Below, one piece after another: positions 43,305 through 52,950 of a stretch of DNA of 64,000 nt (position 1 is its first letter; the number at the start of each line of letters is the position of its first letter). Both the position numbers and the translations under genes were made by a program. The notes under the pieces are model-generated. The model did no database searches. It saw only the letters and a program-made list of their open reading frames with translations, and had not been told where the DNA came from. Source of the stretch: Rhodoblastus sphagnicola (GTDB taxonomy: Bacteria > Pseudomonadota > Alphaproteobacteria > Rhizobiales > Beijerinckiaceae); the NCBI RefSeq assembly GCF_002937075.1, contig NZ_NHSJ01000039.1, forward strand, positions 1 through 64,000, read 5' to 3'.

Positions 43305-44504
43305 TTGTCCGTCATCCCGACCTTCGCCCTCGCCCCCTTCGCCTCGGATTGGCGCGCCAGCCGGGGGCGGCTGTTTGCCGAGCCGCCGTCGCCGACGCGC
43401 GGAAATTTCCAGCGCGACCGCGACCGCATCATCCATAGCACCGCCTTCCGCCGCCTCGCGCACAAGACGCAGGTGTTCATCGCGCTGGAAGGCGACCATT
43501 TCCGCACCCGCCTCACCCATACGATGGAGGTGGCGCAGATCGCCCGCGCGCTGGCGCGCGGCCTGAAACTCGACGAGGATCTCGCCGAGACCACGGCGCT
43601 CGGCCACGACCTCGGCCACGCGTGTTTTGGCCACGCCGGCGAGGAAGTGCTGGACGCCTGCATGGGCGCTTACGGCGGCTTCGACCACAACGCCCAGACG
43701 CTGCGCATCGTGACAAAGCTGGAGCGCCGCTATGCCGAATGGGACGGTCTCAACCTCTGCGCCGAGACCCTCGAAGGCCTCGTCAAGCACAACGGCCCGC
43801 TGCTGCGCCCCGACGGCGGCCCGACCTCGCGTTATGAACAATGCGGAATCAGCGCCTATATCATGGAGTTCAACGGGATAGTTGATCTAAAGCTTGAAGA
43901 ATACGCCAGCGCCGAGGCGCAATGCGCGGCGCTGGCCGACGACATCGCCTACAACGCCCACGACATCGACGACGGCCTGCGCGCCGGCCTGTTCGCCCCG
44001 GACGATCTAAGAGACGTTCCGTTCATCCGCGCCCTGCTGGAAGAAATTGCCGCGCGTCACCCCGGCCTGGAGACGCCGCGCCTCATCCACGAACTGACGC
44101 GGCGGGTGATCACGCGGCTGGTCGAGGATGTTTTCGCCGAAAGCGAGGCGCGCCTCGCCGCGCTGAAACCCGACAGCCCCCGCGCCATCGCGCGCGCCGG
44201 CGCCCCGGTGATCGCCTTTTCCGCCGAAAAATGGCGCGATCTCCAGATTTTGCGCGAGTTCCTGTTCACCCGCATGTACCGCCACAGCGCGGTGCTGCCG
44301 GTGTGGAAGAACGCCCAGAAAATCGTGAGCGGCCTGTTTTCGCATTTCATCAACCGGCCCCAGGACATGTCCGAGCCCTGGGGGGCGCTGGCGCTGGCGC
44401 GCGACGAGGCCGGCCGGGCGCGGGTCGTCGCCGACTACATCGCCGGCATGACCGACGTTTACGCGGCGGCGCGGGCGAAAACATTCCTGGGGGACGAAGG
44501 CTAA
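43305..44504 (+). CDS. dgt: dGTP triphosphohydrolase-like protein
   Basis: This 399-residue HD-domain enzyme has DRDRIIHSTAFRRLAHKTQVF near residue 36 and the metal-binding HD in TALGHDLGHACFGHAGEE near 90-107. The later conserved Asp lies in ADDIAYNAHDIDDGLRAGLF near 209. It belongs to the deoxyguanosinetriphosphate triphosphohydrolase group that breaks dNTPs to deoxynucleosides and triphosphate. The start is a TTG at 43305 with GAGG eight bases upstream; no earlier ATG is available in frame. Confidence 0.92.
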   Translation: MSVIPTFALAPFASDWRASRGRLFAEPPSPTRGNFQRDRDRIIHSTAFRRLAHKTQVFIALEGDHFRTRLTHTMEVAQIARALARGLKLDEDLAETTALGHDLGHACFGHAGEEVLDACMGAYGGFDHNAQTLRIVTKLERRYAEWDGLNLCAETLEGLVKHNGPLLRPDGGPTSRYEQCGISAYIMEFNGIVDLKLEEYASAEAQCAALADDIAYNAHDIDDGLRAGLFAPDDLRDVPFIRALLEEIAARHPGLETPRLIHELTRRVITRLVEDVFAESEARLAALKPDSPRAIARAGAPVIAFSAEKWRDLQILREFLFTRMYRHSAVLPVWKNAQKIVSGLFSHFINRPQDMSEPWGALALARDEAGRARVVADYIAGMTDVYAAARAKTFLGDEG

Positions 44505-44515
44505 CGCGGCCCCGC

Positions 44516-45334
44516 TCAGGTCGCCCAGGAAATGAAAGCCCAATGCGCCTGATCGCGTTCAAACAGGGGCGCCTCGGGGTTGTGTTGTTTCCACGCGCGC
44601 AGGCGCTCCGCTTCGGCCTCGGACAGCTTGCCCAGAAACAGCGCGACATTGCGCTGAAACCCCGCCCAGTCCGCGCGGGAATCCTCGGCGCGGTCGCGGG
44701 CGATGAAATCGACCTTCGCCAGCCGGCCCATGCGGTAGAGCAGATTGACGACATAGATGTAATCGGGCTTGTCGATCTTCGGCGCGGGCGGGCGTCCGAG
44801 CGCGTCGAGCAGGGCCGGATTGACGATGCGGCCGCTCACGGAAGCGGTGAGATAGACCCGTTTCTTGGCTTGCCGGTCGAGCTTGCGCAGCGCCGGCTCC
44901 AGATCCATCACCCCGGTCGAGCGCGACGCCACGGCGATGTCGCAGCGGGGCAGGTCGCTCCAGTCGTCCTCCCAGGCGCGCGGCGCCAGCGTGACATTGG
45001 TCGCGCCGGCCTCGGCCGCGCGGCGGCGCGCCAGATCGAGCATGGCGGGACTGTAGTCGACGCCTAAAATTGTTTTCAGCCGGGGCGCCAGGGCCACGGC
45101 CAGCGCGCCATTGCCGCAACCGACGTCGATCAGGCTGTCGCAGCCGGAAAAATCCATCCGCGCGATAAAGGCGTCGAAATAGCTGTCGCGCGCGCGCTGG
45201 CGCGCGTCAAAATCCCGCGCCCTGTCGTCCCAGAACGCCGGCGGCTTGGCGCGGGCGCCGGCGCGGGCCTGATGCGCCCGGTACATGAGGCCGAAATCCA
45301 CGTCGCTGATGATGGGGAGCGCTTCGCCGCTCAT
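44516..45334 (-). CDS. Class I SAM-dependent methyltransferase
   Basis: This 272-residue protein has a Rossmann-type SAM motif (DSLIDVGCGNGALAVALA near residues 64-81) and acidic motif II (ILGVDYSPAMLDLARRRAAE). The rest is a helical cap with YVVNLLYRMGRLAKVDFI. This longer family is found in several bacteria, often near metal or cofactor genes, but its target is unknown. ATG 45334 opens MSGEALPIISDVDFGLMYR. It is convergent with dgt and divergent from the ferritin-like gene 65 bases away, so shared regulation of the latter pair is possible. Confidence 0.82.
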   Translation of the reverse strand: MSGEALPIISDVDFGLMYRAHQARAGARAKPPAFWDDRARDFDARQRARDSYFDAFIARMDFSGCDSLIDVGCGNGALAVALAPRLKTILGVDYSPAMLDLARRRAAEAGATNVTLAPRAWEDDWSDLPRCDIAVASRSTGVMDLEPALRKLDRQAKKRVYLTASVSGRIVNPALLDALGRPPAPKIDKPDYIYVVNLLYRMGRLAKVDFIARDRAEDSRADWAGFQRNVALFLGKLSEAEAERLRAWKQHNPEAPLFERDQAHWAFISWAT

Positions 45335-45398
45335 GGCTCGCCTTTCCGACCCGTAACATTTGAGGTTCCCCGGCGCGCGGCTCGGCGCCGATTTCTTC

Positions 45399-46028
45399 AT
45401 GAATTCCCTGTATCACGACAGTAGGCTGCGCGCATTGGTTGCGGCGTTTCATCGCATCGCGCGGGCCAAGGCTTCGATGGAGGCCCCGATGCAGTGTGGT
45501 CATGCGGGCGGTGAAGGCTGGTGGGGGTGCAAGGCGGACGGCGGCTGCGCGCCGATTCTCGCCGCCGCGTGCGAAAAACTCTCCGGCGAGGCCCGACAGG
45601 CCGTTGTCACGGCGCTTGACGACGAATATCGCGCCCAGGCCTTTTATCGCGCGGTGCTGCGGAAGTTTCCCCATGCGCTGCCGTTTTCGCGCTTTGTCGA
45701 GGCCGAAGCGCGCCACGCCGCCGCCCTGACCGGCATTCTCGACGCCTATGGCCTTGAGGCGCCGCCCAACGTCCATATCGACAGCGCGGAAATTTCCGCC
45801 AGCGCGCCAGCCACGCTGGCCGGCGCCTGCGAGGCTGCGGCGGCGGCGGAAATCCGCAACGACCGCCTCTACGCCGAAGTTCTGCTGCCCATGGTCGCGG
45901 CCTATCCGCTGATCGCGGCGATTTTCGAGCGGCTCATGCTGACGTCGCGCGAATGCCACCTGCCGGCCTTCCGCTGTTTCGCCGAGGCCTACCGGATGGA
46001 GCGGCCGCTGGAGGAGGCACAGGTTTAG
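45399..46028 (+). CDS. Ferritin-like (DUF2202-type) protein
   Basis: This 209-residue helical protein has acidic and histidine residues at ferritin-like spacing: DDEYRAQAFYRAVL near 76, FVEAEARHAAAL near 99, a second AAEIRNDRLYAEVL near 150, and TSRECHLPAFRCF near 179. Together these could form a diiron site in a four-helix bundle. The N-terminal extension carries a CGHAGGEGWWGCKADGGC segment with three cysteines, unusual for the family and possibly metal-binding. No characterised relative is known to me. It lies opposite the methyltransferase gene. Confidence 0.72.
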   Translation: MNSLYHDSRLRALVAAFHRIARAKASMEAPMQCGHAGGEGWWGCKADGGCAPILAAACEKLSGEARQAVVTALDDEYRAQAFYRAVLRKFPHALPFSRFVEAEARHAAALTGILDAYGLEAPPNVHIDSAEISASAPATLAGACEAAAAAEIRNDRLYAEVLLPMVAAYPLIAAIFERLMLTSRECHLPAFRCFAEAYRMERPLEEAQV

Positions 46029-46091
46029 TTTGGCGGCCCGCATTGATCGCCCCCGCGAAATAGGGCAAAACCCGAAAAAAGGGGTGCGAGC

Positions 46092-47402
46092 ATGAACAAG
46101 GTATTGCGCGTCGGCATAGCGGGGCTGGGAACGGTGGGCGCCTCGGTCGTGCGCCTGCTGCACACGCAGGCGAGCGACCTCGCCGCCCGCACGGGCCGCG
46201 CCATCGCGGTCACCGGCGTCTCCGCCCGCGATCCCGGCCGCAATCGCGGCGTCGATCTCTCCGGCGTGGATTTCTTCGCCGATCCGGTGGCGCTGGCCCG
46301 TTCGGAAGACATCGATCTGTTCGTCGAACTGATCGGCGGCGACGAGGGCGCGGCGCGCAAGAGCGTCACCGGCGCGCTGGAAGCGGGAAAATCCGTCGTC
46401 ACCGCCAACAAGGCCCTGCTCGCCAAACACGGGCTCGAACTGGCGCGTCTCGCGGAAGAGACCCATGCCGCGCTCGCCTTCGAGGGAGCGGTGGCCGGCG
46501 GCATTCCCATCGTAAAAACCTTGCGCGAGGGCCTCGCCGGCAACCGCGTCGCGCGCGTTTATGGCATCCTCAACGGCACCTGCAACTACATCTTGTCGCG
46601 GATGGAGCTGGAGGGCCTGAGTTTCGCGGAATGTCTCGCGGACGCGCAAATGCTCGGCTATGCCGAGGCCGACCCGACTTTCGACATCGGCGGCTTCGAC
46701 ACCGCCCACAAGCTCGCCATCCTCGCCTCGCTCGCCTTTGGCGTCAAACTCGACGCCGACACCATCGCCATCGAGGGCATCCAGCACATTTCGCTGGCCG
46801 ATATCGAGGCGGCCGCGGAACTGGGCTTCCGCATAAAGCTGCTCGGCGTGGCGCAGCGCACCGGGCATGGCGTCGAGCAGCGCGTGCATCCCACCATGGT
46901 CCCGTTGTCCTCGCCGATCGCGCAGGTGATGGGCGTGACCAATGCGGTCACGGTGGACGCCGACGCGGTCAACGAACTCACCCTTGTCGGCCCCGGCGCA
47001 GGCGGCATGGCGACGGCTTCGGCTGTCGTCGCCGATATCGCCGACATCGCGCGCGGCATCCGTTCGGCCCCGTTCGGCCTGCCGGTCGCTCATCTCGTCA
47101 ATGCGGAAAAGTCGCCGATGCAGCGCCACGAGGGCGGCTATTACATCCGGCTGGCGGCGCGCAACCACATTGGCGCGGCCGGGGCGATCGCGACGCGGAT
47201 GGCCGAGCGCGGCATATCCCTGGAAAGCATCGTGCAGCGCCGCAAGCTTTACGGCGATTCCGGCGCGGACGACAGCGTGGTTCCCGTGGTTCTCGTCACC
47301 TATGCGACGACCGAGGCCAGCGTTCGCGACGCGCTGGCCGCCATCGTCGCCGACGGCCATATCGCGGAAAAGCCGCAAGTCATCCGCATCGAGCGGGAGT
47401 AA
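46092..47402 (+). CDS. hom: Homoserine dehydrogenase
   Basis: This 436-residue enzyme has the NAD(P)-binding GIAGLGTVGASVVR near residue 8, NKALLAKHG with the catalytic-region Lys near 106, GAVAGGIPIVKTLREGLAGNRV near 134-155 and DGTCNY-like NGTCNYILSRME near 163. A C-terminal ACT domain starts near 350 (YYIRLAARNHIGAAGAIATRMAERGI), which usually confers threonine feedback. It reduces aspartate semialdehyde to homoserine. It stands alone; a two-hairpin repeat follows. Confidence 0.96.
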   Translation: MNKVLRVGIAGLGTVGASVVRLLHTQASDLAARTGRAIAVTGVSARDPGRNRGVDLSGVDFFADPVALARSEDIDLFVELIGGDEGAARKSVTGALEAGKSVVTANKALLAKHGLELARLAEETHAALAFEGAVAGGIPIVKTLREGLAGNRVARVYGILNGTCNYILSRMELEGLSFAECLADAQMLGYAEADPTFDIGGFDTAHKLAILASLAFGVKLDADTIAIEGIQHISLADIEAAAELGFRIKLLGVAQRTGHGVEQRVHPTMVPLSSPIAQVMGVTNAVTVDADAVNELTLVGPGAGGMATASAVVADIADIARGIRSAPFGLPVAHLVNAEKSPMQRHEGGYYIRLAARNHIGAAGAIATRMAERGISLESIVQRRKLYGDSGADDSVVPVVLVTYATTEASVRDALAAIVADGHIAEKPQVIRIERE

Positions 47403-47480
47403 GGGGACGCGGTGAAATAACTGAATCGACGCCTTGGGGTTCGTCCCTTGATTTCCAACGGATATGCGGCGGTTGGGCGT

Positions 47481-47537
47481 CCCCTCATCCGTCTCGCGGC
47501 ATCGCCGCGAGCCACCTTCTCCCGCAAGGGGAGAAGG
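47481..47537. repeat. Two-hairpin intergenic repeat (reverse of the 29.1-kb copy)
   Basis: CCCCTCATCC, then a CTCGCGGC-ATC-GCCGCGAG hairpin, then CACCTTCTCCC-GCAAG-GGGAGAAGG. Outer parts match the element at 29106-29158 in reverse, while the middle hairpin differs in sequence but not in form. It lies between the convergent hom and alr genes. Confidence 0.8.
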
Positions 47538-47619
47538 AGAACCTCGGCGCACTTGGCGCGCTTATTTCGCGGAGTCCCCTAAAGAGCGATCCTCATCGCG
47601 CGGGAGTGAAAGCCCGTCG

Positions 47620-48750
47620 TCAATCGCCCCCGACATAAACCCGTTTGTGCCGCCGTCCCAGATCGGTCAGAATCTCATAGCCGATGGTGCCGGACCAGCG
47701 GCCGAGATCGTCCACTGAAATATGGTCGCCGAGCACCTCGACCCGGTCGCCGCGCTTCAGCGAAGCGGCGTCGCTGATGTCGATGATGCTCAGGTCCATC
47801 GAGATGCGCCCGACCACCGGGCACCAGGCGCCGCCGGCGAACACGTCCGCGCCAATGTCGCCACACGACGCCGAGCGCGGAAAACCGTCGGCATAGCCGA
47901 GGCCAATGGTCGCCAGCCGCCGCCGCGACGGCGCCGTCCAGCGCGCGTTATAGCCGGCGGCTTCCCCGGCGCGAATGTCGCGCACTTGCAGGATCACGGC
48001 CTCCAGCGACACCACCGGATTCATGGGATTGTCGCTGCCGGGGGTGGGATTGCCGCCGTAGAGCGCATAGCCGGGGCGGGTGAGGTCGAACACGGGGGCT
48101 TCTTCCAGAAACATGCCCGACGAATTGCACAGGCTTGCGCGCATCGGCGGAAACAACCCGCAGGCCTCCTCGAAACGCTCGATCTGCGCGCGGTTGCGCG
48201 GGGCCGAGGCATCCTCCGCCGAGACGAAATGGGTCATGATCAGCGCGGGCGTGAAGGCGTCGAGCAGGTCCAGCGCGCGCGGAAAATCCGGCTTGACGAG
48301 GCCCAGCCGGTTCATGCCGGTGTCGATGTGAACAGCCGCGTCGTATTTGCGGTTTTCCGCGCGACAGAACGCCGCCCATTCCTCCATTTCCGGCAGAGAG
48401 CCCAGCACCGGACACAGGTTTTTCCGCGCGAACAGCGCGGACGAACCCGGCGGCAGCCCGTTGAGCGCGAAAATCCGCGCTTCCGGCGCAATGTCGCGCA
48501 AAAACTCGGCCTCGGCGAGATGGGCGACAAAAAAGGTCTTGCAGCCGGCCGCCAGCAGCTTTTTCGCGGCGGGCCGCAAGCCGATCCCATAGGCGTCGGC
48601 CTTGACCACGGCCGCGCATTCCGCGCCTCTCGCGCGCCCCTTCAGCAACCGCCAGTTGTCCGCCAGCGCATCGAGATCGACGGTGAGAATCGCCTGGCTG
48701 TTTTCCCGTCCATCGGCCCTGTCGGCGGCGAGAAGGGCGAACTCAGGCAT
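47620..48750 (-). CDS. alr: Alanine racemase
   Basis: This 376-residue PLP enzyme carries the cofactor lysine in AAVVKADAYGIGL near residue 49, HIDTGMNRLGL near 141 and FDLTRPGYALYGG near 227. The second catalytic residue, Tyr, lies in NARWTAPSRRRLATIGLGYADGFPR near residue 272. It makes D-alanine for peptidoglycan. It is co-directional with dnaB, with only nine bases between the dnaB stop and this ATG, a conserved dnaB-alr pair. Confidence 0.95.
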   Translation of the reverse strand: MPEFALLAADRADGRENSQAILTVDLDALADNWRLLKGRARGAECAAVVKADAYGIGLRPAAKKLLAAGCKTFFVAHLAEAEFLRDIAPEARIFALNGLPPGSSALFARKNLCPVLGSLPEMEEWAAFCRAENRKYDAAVHIDTGMNRLGLVKPDFPRALDLLDAFTPALIMTHFVSAEDASAPRNRAQIERFEEACGLFPPMRASLCNSSGMFLEEAPVFDLTRPGYALYGGNPTPGSDNPMNPVVSLEAVILQVRDIRAGEAAGYNARWTAPSRRRLATIGLGYADGFPRSASCGDIGADVFAGGAWCPVVGRISMDLSIIDISDAASLKRGDRVEVLGDHISVDDLGRWSGTIGYEILTDLGRRHKRVYVGGD

Positions 48751-48759
48751 GAAAGAACC

Positions 48760-50256
48760 TCACAGATGCGCCGGCAGGTGGTCGTCCACGGCCAGATCGC
48801 TGAAGCGTGTATATTCGCCTTCGAAGGCGAGTTCCACCGTTCCGGTCGGTCCGTGGCGCTGTTTGCCGATAATGACCTCCGCCTTGCCGTGGGCGCGCTC
48901 CATTTCGCTCATCCAGGTCTGGAATTCCGGCGTGCCCTCGCGCGGCTGCTTGTTCTTCAGATAATATTCCTCGCGATAGACGAAAATGACCACGTCGGCG
49001 TCCTGCTCGATCGAACCGGATTCGCGCAGATCGGACAGTTGCGGCCGCTTGTCGTCGCGCGATTCCACCTGACGCGATAATTGCGACAGCGCGATGACCG
49101 GGACGTTCAGCTCCTTGGCCAGCGCCTTCAACCCGGTGGTGATCTCGGTCAGCTCCTGCACGCGATTGTCGCTGCGGTTTTTCGAGCCGGACAGCAGTTG
49201 CAGGTAATCCACCACCAGCAGATCGAGCCCGCGCTGGCGCTTCAGCCGCCGCGCCCGCGCCGTGAGCTGGGCGATGGAAATGCCGCCGGTGTGGTCGATA
49301 TAGAAGGGCAGGGCCTGCATGTCGCGGGCGGCGCCGGAAATGCGGTGGAATTCGCTTTCGGTGATGTCGCCGCGCCGGATCTTGTAGCCGGGCACCTGCG
49401 CCTGTTCGGCGATGATACGGGTGGCGAGCTGTTCGGAGGACATTTCCAACGAAAAGAAGCCGCAAATCCCGCCATTGACCGTCTCGATCCGGCCGTCGTC
49501 ATGGGTTTCGCCCCGGTACGCCTTGGCGACGTTGAAGGCGATATTGGTGGCGAGCGCGGTCTTGCCCATGCCGGGACGGCCGGCCACGATGATCAGATCG
49601 GAGGGCTGCAACCCGCCCATCATCCGGTCGAGATCGCGCATCCCGGTGGAGACGCCGGACAGCCCGCCCTCGCGCTCCCAGGCTTTCGCGGCCATGTCCA
49701 CGGCGGCGGTCAGCGCCTCGGAAAAGCGATGGAAGCCGCCCTCGTAACGCCCGGTCTCGGCGATGGCGTAGAGCTTGCGCTCCGCTTCCTCGATCTGCGC
49801 GCGGGGCGGGGTGTCGACGTCGGCCTCGAACGCGGTGTTGACCACCTCCTCGCCGATGCGAATCAGCTCGCGGCGCACGGCGAGATCGTGGACGGCATGG
49901 CCGTAATCGGCCGCATTGATGATGGTGGTGGCTTCCGCCGCCAGCCGCGCCAGATATTGCGGCGCGGTCATGGCCCCGCCGAGGTCGAAATCGCCGACAA
50001 AGGTCTTTAAAGTCACGGGCGTGGCGAGCTTGCCGGCCCGGATCAACTGGCCGGCGATCTCATAGATGCGGCGGTGCAGTTCCTCGGCGAAATGCTCGGG
50101 TTTCAGGAAATCCGAGACGCGGTCGAAGGCGTCATTGTTGACCATGATGGCGCCGAGCAGCGCCTGTTCGGCCTCCAGATTGGCCGGCGGCGAACGGAAG
50201 GCCGGCTCGGAAGCCGCAACGAGCGCGCGATCGTAAACTTTTTCCAGCGCCGCCAT
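48760..50256 (-). CDS. dnaB: Replicative DNA helicase DnaB
   Basis: This 498-residue hexameric helicase has an N-terminal helical domain (NLEAEQALLGAIMVNNDAFDRVSDFLKPEHF), then the RecA-like motor with Walker A GRPGMGKTALATN near residue 226, FFSLEMSSEQLATRI near 267, Walker B LLVVDYLQLL near 344 and the C-terminal DADVVIFVYREEYY. It unwinds DNA at the replication fork. Upstream are 335 bases without a gene, then the ribosomal protein group on the same strand. Confidence 0.97.
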   Translation of the reverse strand: MAALEKVYDRALVAASEPAFRSPPANLEAEQALLGAIMVNNDAFDRVSDFLKPEHFAEELHRRIYEIAGQLIRAGKLATPVTLKTFVGDFDLGGAMTAPQYLARLAAEATTIINAADYGHAVHDLAVRRELIRIGEEVVNTAFEADVDTPPRAQIEEAERKLYAIAETGRYEGGFHRFSEALTAAVDMAAKAWEREGGLSGVSTGMRDLDRMMGGLQPSDLIIVAGRPGMGKTALATNIAFNVAKAYRGETHDDGRIETVNGGICGFFSLEMSSEQLATRIIAEQAQVPGYKIRRGDITESEFHRISGAARDMQALPFYIDHTGGISIAQLTARARRLKRQRGLDLLVVDYLQLLSGSKNRSDNRVQELTEITTGLKALAKELNVPVIALSQLSRQVESRDDKRPQLSDLRESGSIEQDADVVIFVYREEYYLKNKQPREGTPEFQTWMSEMERAHGKAEVIIGKQRHGPTGTVELAFEGEYTRFSDLAVDDHLPAHL

Positions 50257-50591
50257 TGGACAAAACCCTCCACAGGCCGAGCGGAGGGCCGCCCGGCGCG
50301 AATCGCACGATTATAATGGTGTGAGCGCCGGCTTGATCCAGCGGAGGGATGTTTTCGCACGGGCGCGGCCGAAATGGTAATTGAATCGTTAAACCCGCGC
50401 CCGCATCCCCGTCATCCACAGGCGGGCGAAATCGAGAGTCGAATCCGCTTGACCGTGTTTTACGCGCCCGCCCGTCGGCGCGCCGAATCTGATAAGCGCG
50501 CTCGGACACGTCATTGGAGGCCTACTGAGGCGGTTCCAAAAAAAACGGGGCGCAATGCGCCCCGTTTGACCTCAAGCGTAAATCACGCTTC
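50257..50591. other. Intergenic region upstream of dnaB
   Basis: No gene is seen. It contains the rplI terminator (50541-50567); the remainder presumably holds the dnaB promoter, though no clear -35/-10 pair was found. Confidence 0.6.
50541..50567 (-). terminator. Rho-independent terminator after rplI
   Basis: AAACGGGGCGC-AAT-GCGCCCCGTTT forms an 11-bp stem. Read on the minus strand it is followed by a run of U, shortly after the rplI stop. Confidence 0.9.
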
Positions 50592-51158
50592 TCACATTTC
50601 CACGTCGGGGCCGGCCTCCGCCAGCGCCGCGCCGATTTCGAGGCCGAGGTCGGCCAGCGAGTGCTCTTCGCGCACCACCGCCGATTCGCCCTTGGCCTGA
50701 CGTTCCGCCTCGTCGGCCGAACGGGCGATGTTCACCTCGATGACAATGTCCACCTCGGGATGCAGATGCACCGGCACCTTGTGCAGACCGAGCGTCTTGA
50801 TCGGCGTGTTGAGCGCGATCTGGTTGCGCTCGACGGTGAAGCCGCCGGCGGTCGCGGCGTCGGCGATGTCGCGCGGCGCCACGGAGCCATAAAGATGGCC
50901 GGCTTCGCCCGCCTGGCGCAGGATCGTGAACACCTGGCCGTTCAGCTTCTCGCCGACCGCCTGCGCCTCGGACTTGCGCTCGAGGTTGCGGACTTCGAGC
51001 TGGGCGCGCTGGCCGTCGAAATGCTTCTTGTTGTTTTCGGTGGCGCGCAGCGCCTTGCCGCGCGGCAGCAGGAAATTGCGGGCGTAGCCGTTTTTCACGC
51101 GCACGATTTCGCCCATCTGGCCAAGCTTGGCCACGCGTTCAAGCAGGATCACTTCCAT
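50592..51158 (-). CDS. rplI: 50S ribosomal protein L9
   Basis: This 188-residue L9 has the N-terminal domain [37 protein letters not shown] with the characteristic [10 protein letters not shown] loop. A long connecting helix (residues ~45-80) and a C-terminal domain ([11 protein letters not shown] to [15 protein letters not shown]) follow. An acidic tail of about 40 residues extends past the usual ~150, common in alphaproteobacteria. ATG 51158 lies 20 bases inside the DUF2232 gene end, so the two are coupled. Confidence 0.96.
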   Translation of the reverse strand: MEVILLERVAKLGQMGEIVRVKNGYARNFLLPRGKALRATENNKKHFDGQRAQLEVRNLERKSEAQAVGEKLNGQVFTILRQAGEAGHLYGSVAPRDIADAATAGGFTVERNQIALNTPIKTLGLHKVPVHLHPEVDIVIEVNIARSADEAERQAKGESAVVREEHSLADLGLEIGAALAEAGPDVEM

Positions 51159-52176
51159 TTGATTCTCCAGGTTCTTTTTTCTCGGTGGGTTTCGCGCGCG
51201 CCTTGCGGGCGCGAAGGGAAAAAGCGGATTCGGCCAGCCCGAACAGGACAAACAGGATAAGCAGCGGCGGCGCCGCGGTGAGGCCGACCAGCGCCACCGC
51301 ATAGGCGCCCGCCAGCACCATGCCGCGCGAGCCATGGTCGCGGGTCAGGGCGTGGATGCAGGCGAGTCCCTGCAAGGCCAGCGCGAAGCCGGCGGAGGCC
51401 GCGAAGGCGCCGGCGAACACGGCGACCGGCGCGCTGTAAAAGCACAGCCCGACCGCGACGACGAAAGCCAGTCCAAGCGCGCGCGGCAAAACCGTGGTTT
51501 CCGGCAGCGGCGGCCAGTCGCGGTCGAGGCGCCCGGAAATCTCCACGGCCCGACCGGCGAGCCAGAGGTTGAAGGTCAGCAGCAGGGTCTGCGAGCCGGC
51601 CACGGCGGCCGGCAGACACAGCACGAACAGTTTCTTGGCCAGGTCGAGGTCGAAATCCGGCGCGATCTCGCGGAGCTTGCGCAGCGCCTTGTCGATGCCG
51701 GGGCCATATTCCCCGAGGGACGATCGAACGGCGGCGTCAAAACCGCCTTCGCTCCAGATCAGCCCGCCGGTGAGCGCCCAGGCGACCAAGGTCGAAAGCG
51801 CCACCGCGCCGGCGAGCAGCAGGCCGGGCGACGGCCAAAGCGGCGGGGCGGCGAGATCGGGATCCTTGCGCCAGCTCCAGCGGGCGAGCAGGCCGAGCGC
51901 CGAGCCGGGCAGGGCGAAGCCGAGAAAGAAGCCGACGCCGAGCAGCGGCTCGCCGGCCTGGCTCAGGAACAGCGCGCCAGCGGCGGCGCCCGCGACCGCC
52001 GCGCCCGCCGAAAAGCCGAGGGCGCCGATCAGTTGCGGCAAAACGCAGACATAGGCCAGCGCGATGGCCAGCCCCGTCCCCCGCGTCGAGGCGGCGAACA
52101 GCAGAGCGCTGGAAAGTCCGGCGCCAAAGCCGACCAGGCGGTCGGACCAGTCTATCGGGGGCTTGTTGTCGTTCAT
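51139..52176 (-). CDS. DUF2232 membrane protein
   Basis: This 345-residue protein has about eight hydrophobic segments and matches DUF2232 by order and context. Such proteins sit between rpsR and rplI in many Hyphomicrobiales. The C-terminal tail is basic ([20 protein letters not shown]). Its function is unknown; related proteins in other phyla resemble membrane components of small-molecule transporters. Its 3' end overlaps the rplI start by 20 bases. Co-expression with ribosomal proteins seems likely. Confidence 0.88.
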   Translation of the reverse strand: MNDNKPPIDWSDRLVGFGAGLSSALLFAASTRGTGLAIALAYVCVLPQLIGALGFSAGAAVAGAAAGALFLSQAGEPLLGVGFFLGFALPGSALGLLARWSWRKDPDLAAPPLWPSPGLLLAGAVALSTLVAWALTGGLIWSEGGFDAAVRSSLGEYGPGIDKALRKLREIAPDFDLDLAKKLFVLCLPAAVAGSQTLLLTFNLWLAGRAVEISGRLDRDWPPLPETTVLPRALGLAFVVAVGLCFYSAPVAVFAGAFAASAGFALALQGLACIHALTRDHGSRGMVLAGAYAVALVGLTAAPPLLILFVLFGLAESAFSLRARKARAKPTEKKEPGESNGSDPA

Positions 52177-52273
52177 ATGCCTGTCGCTGTCCCGGTTTAC
52201 GCCGGTTAGAGGCGGGTCAAGGCCCGCCCCAGCTTGGTTCGGACGCGGGGACTCCGCGCCCGAAGGGCTTAAA

Positions 52274-52519
52274 TTACACGATCACGTAGGGCAGCATGCC
52301 CAGGAAGCGCGCGCGCTTGATGGCCTGCGCCAGTTCGCGTTGCTTCTTGGCCGAAACGGCGGTGATGCGCGAGGGCACGATCTTGCCGCGCTCGGAAATG
52401 TAGCGCGACAGCAGACGTGTGTCCTTGTAGTCGATCTTCGGCGCGTTGGGGCCGGAGAACGGGCAGGTCTTGCGGCGGCGGAAGAAGGGCCGGCGGGCGC
52501 CGGCGGCAGCGGTGGTCAT
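52274..52519 (-). CDS. rpsR: 30S ribosomal protein S18
   Basis: This 81-residue basic protein contains [71 protein letters not shown], the S18 signature across nearly its full length. S18 pairs with S6 on the small subunit platform. Its ATG overlaps the rpsF stop (TGATG), so translation is coupled. The gene belongs to the rpsF-rpsR-DUF2232-rplI operon. Confidence 0.97.
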   Translation of the reverse strand: MTTAAAGARRPFFRRRKTCPFSGPNAPKIDYKDTRLLSRYISERGKIVPSRITAVSAKKQRELAQAIKRARFLGMLPYVIV

Positions 52520-52950
52520 CAGAAGGCTCCTTCGGCGCTGTCTTCACGGCGGGGACGCGGGGGGCGCGAGCCGGGCATGCGGGGGCCGCGATCCGGACGG
52601 TCGCCGCGATCGCCGCGATCATCGTCGTCGCGCTTGCGCAGCATGGCGGACGGGCCGTCTTCCAGCGCCTCGACGCGGATGGTCAGGTGGCGCAGCACGT
52701 CTTCGTTGATCGACCACTGGCGCTCGGCCTCGGCCAAAGCCGCCGCCGGAGCGTCGACGTTGATCAGGGTGAAATGGGCCTTGCGGTTCTTCTTGATGCG
52801 ATAGGCCAGGGACTTGACGCCCCAATATTCGACCTTGCCGACCGTGCCGCCGAGGCCGGCGACGATCGTCTTGAACTGCTCGGTGAGGGTCTCGACCTGC
52901 TGGGCCGTGAGATCCTGGCGAGCAAGGTAAATGTGCTCGTAGAGAGCCAT
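52519..52950 (-). CDS. rpsF: 30S ribosomal protein S6
   Basis: This 143-residue protein has the S6 ferredoxin-like fold: [22 protein letters not shown] at the start, [39 protein letters not shown] in the middle, and then an acidic/arginine-rich tail ([25 protein letters not shown]) that is long compared with enterobacterial S6. It heads the operon. The leader just upstream has strong hairpin potential. Confidence 0.96.
   Translation of the reverse strand: MALYEHIYLARQDLTAQQVETLTEQFKTIVAGLGGTVGKVEYWGVKSLAYRIKKNRKAHFTLINVDAPAAALAEAERQWSINEDVLRHLTIRVEALEDGPSAMLRKRDDDDRGDRGDRPDRGPRMPGSRPPRPRREDSAEGAF

Noticed and set aside
45207-47552. 781-codon minus-strand frame opposite the ferritin-like gene and hom
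   Set aside because: It is antisense to convincing genes and shows no motif; its left end is an out-of-frame shadow of the methyltransferase gene.
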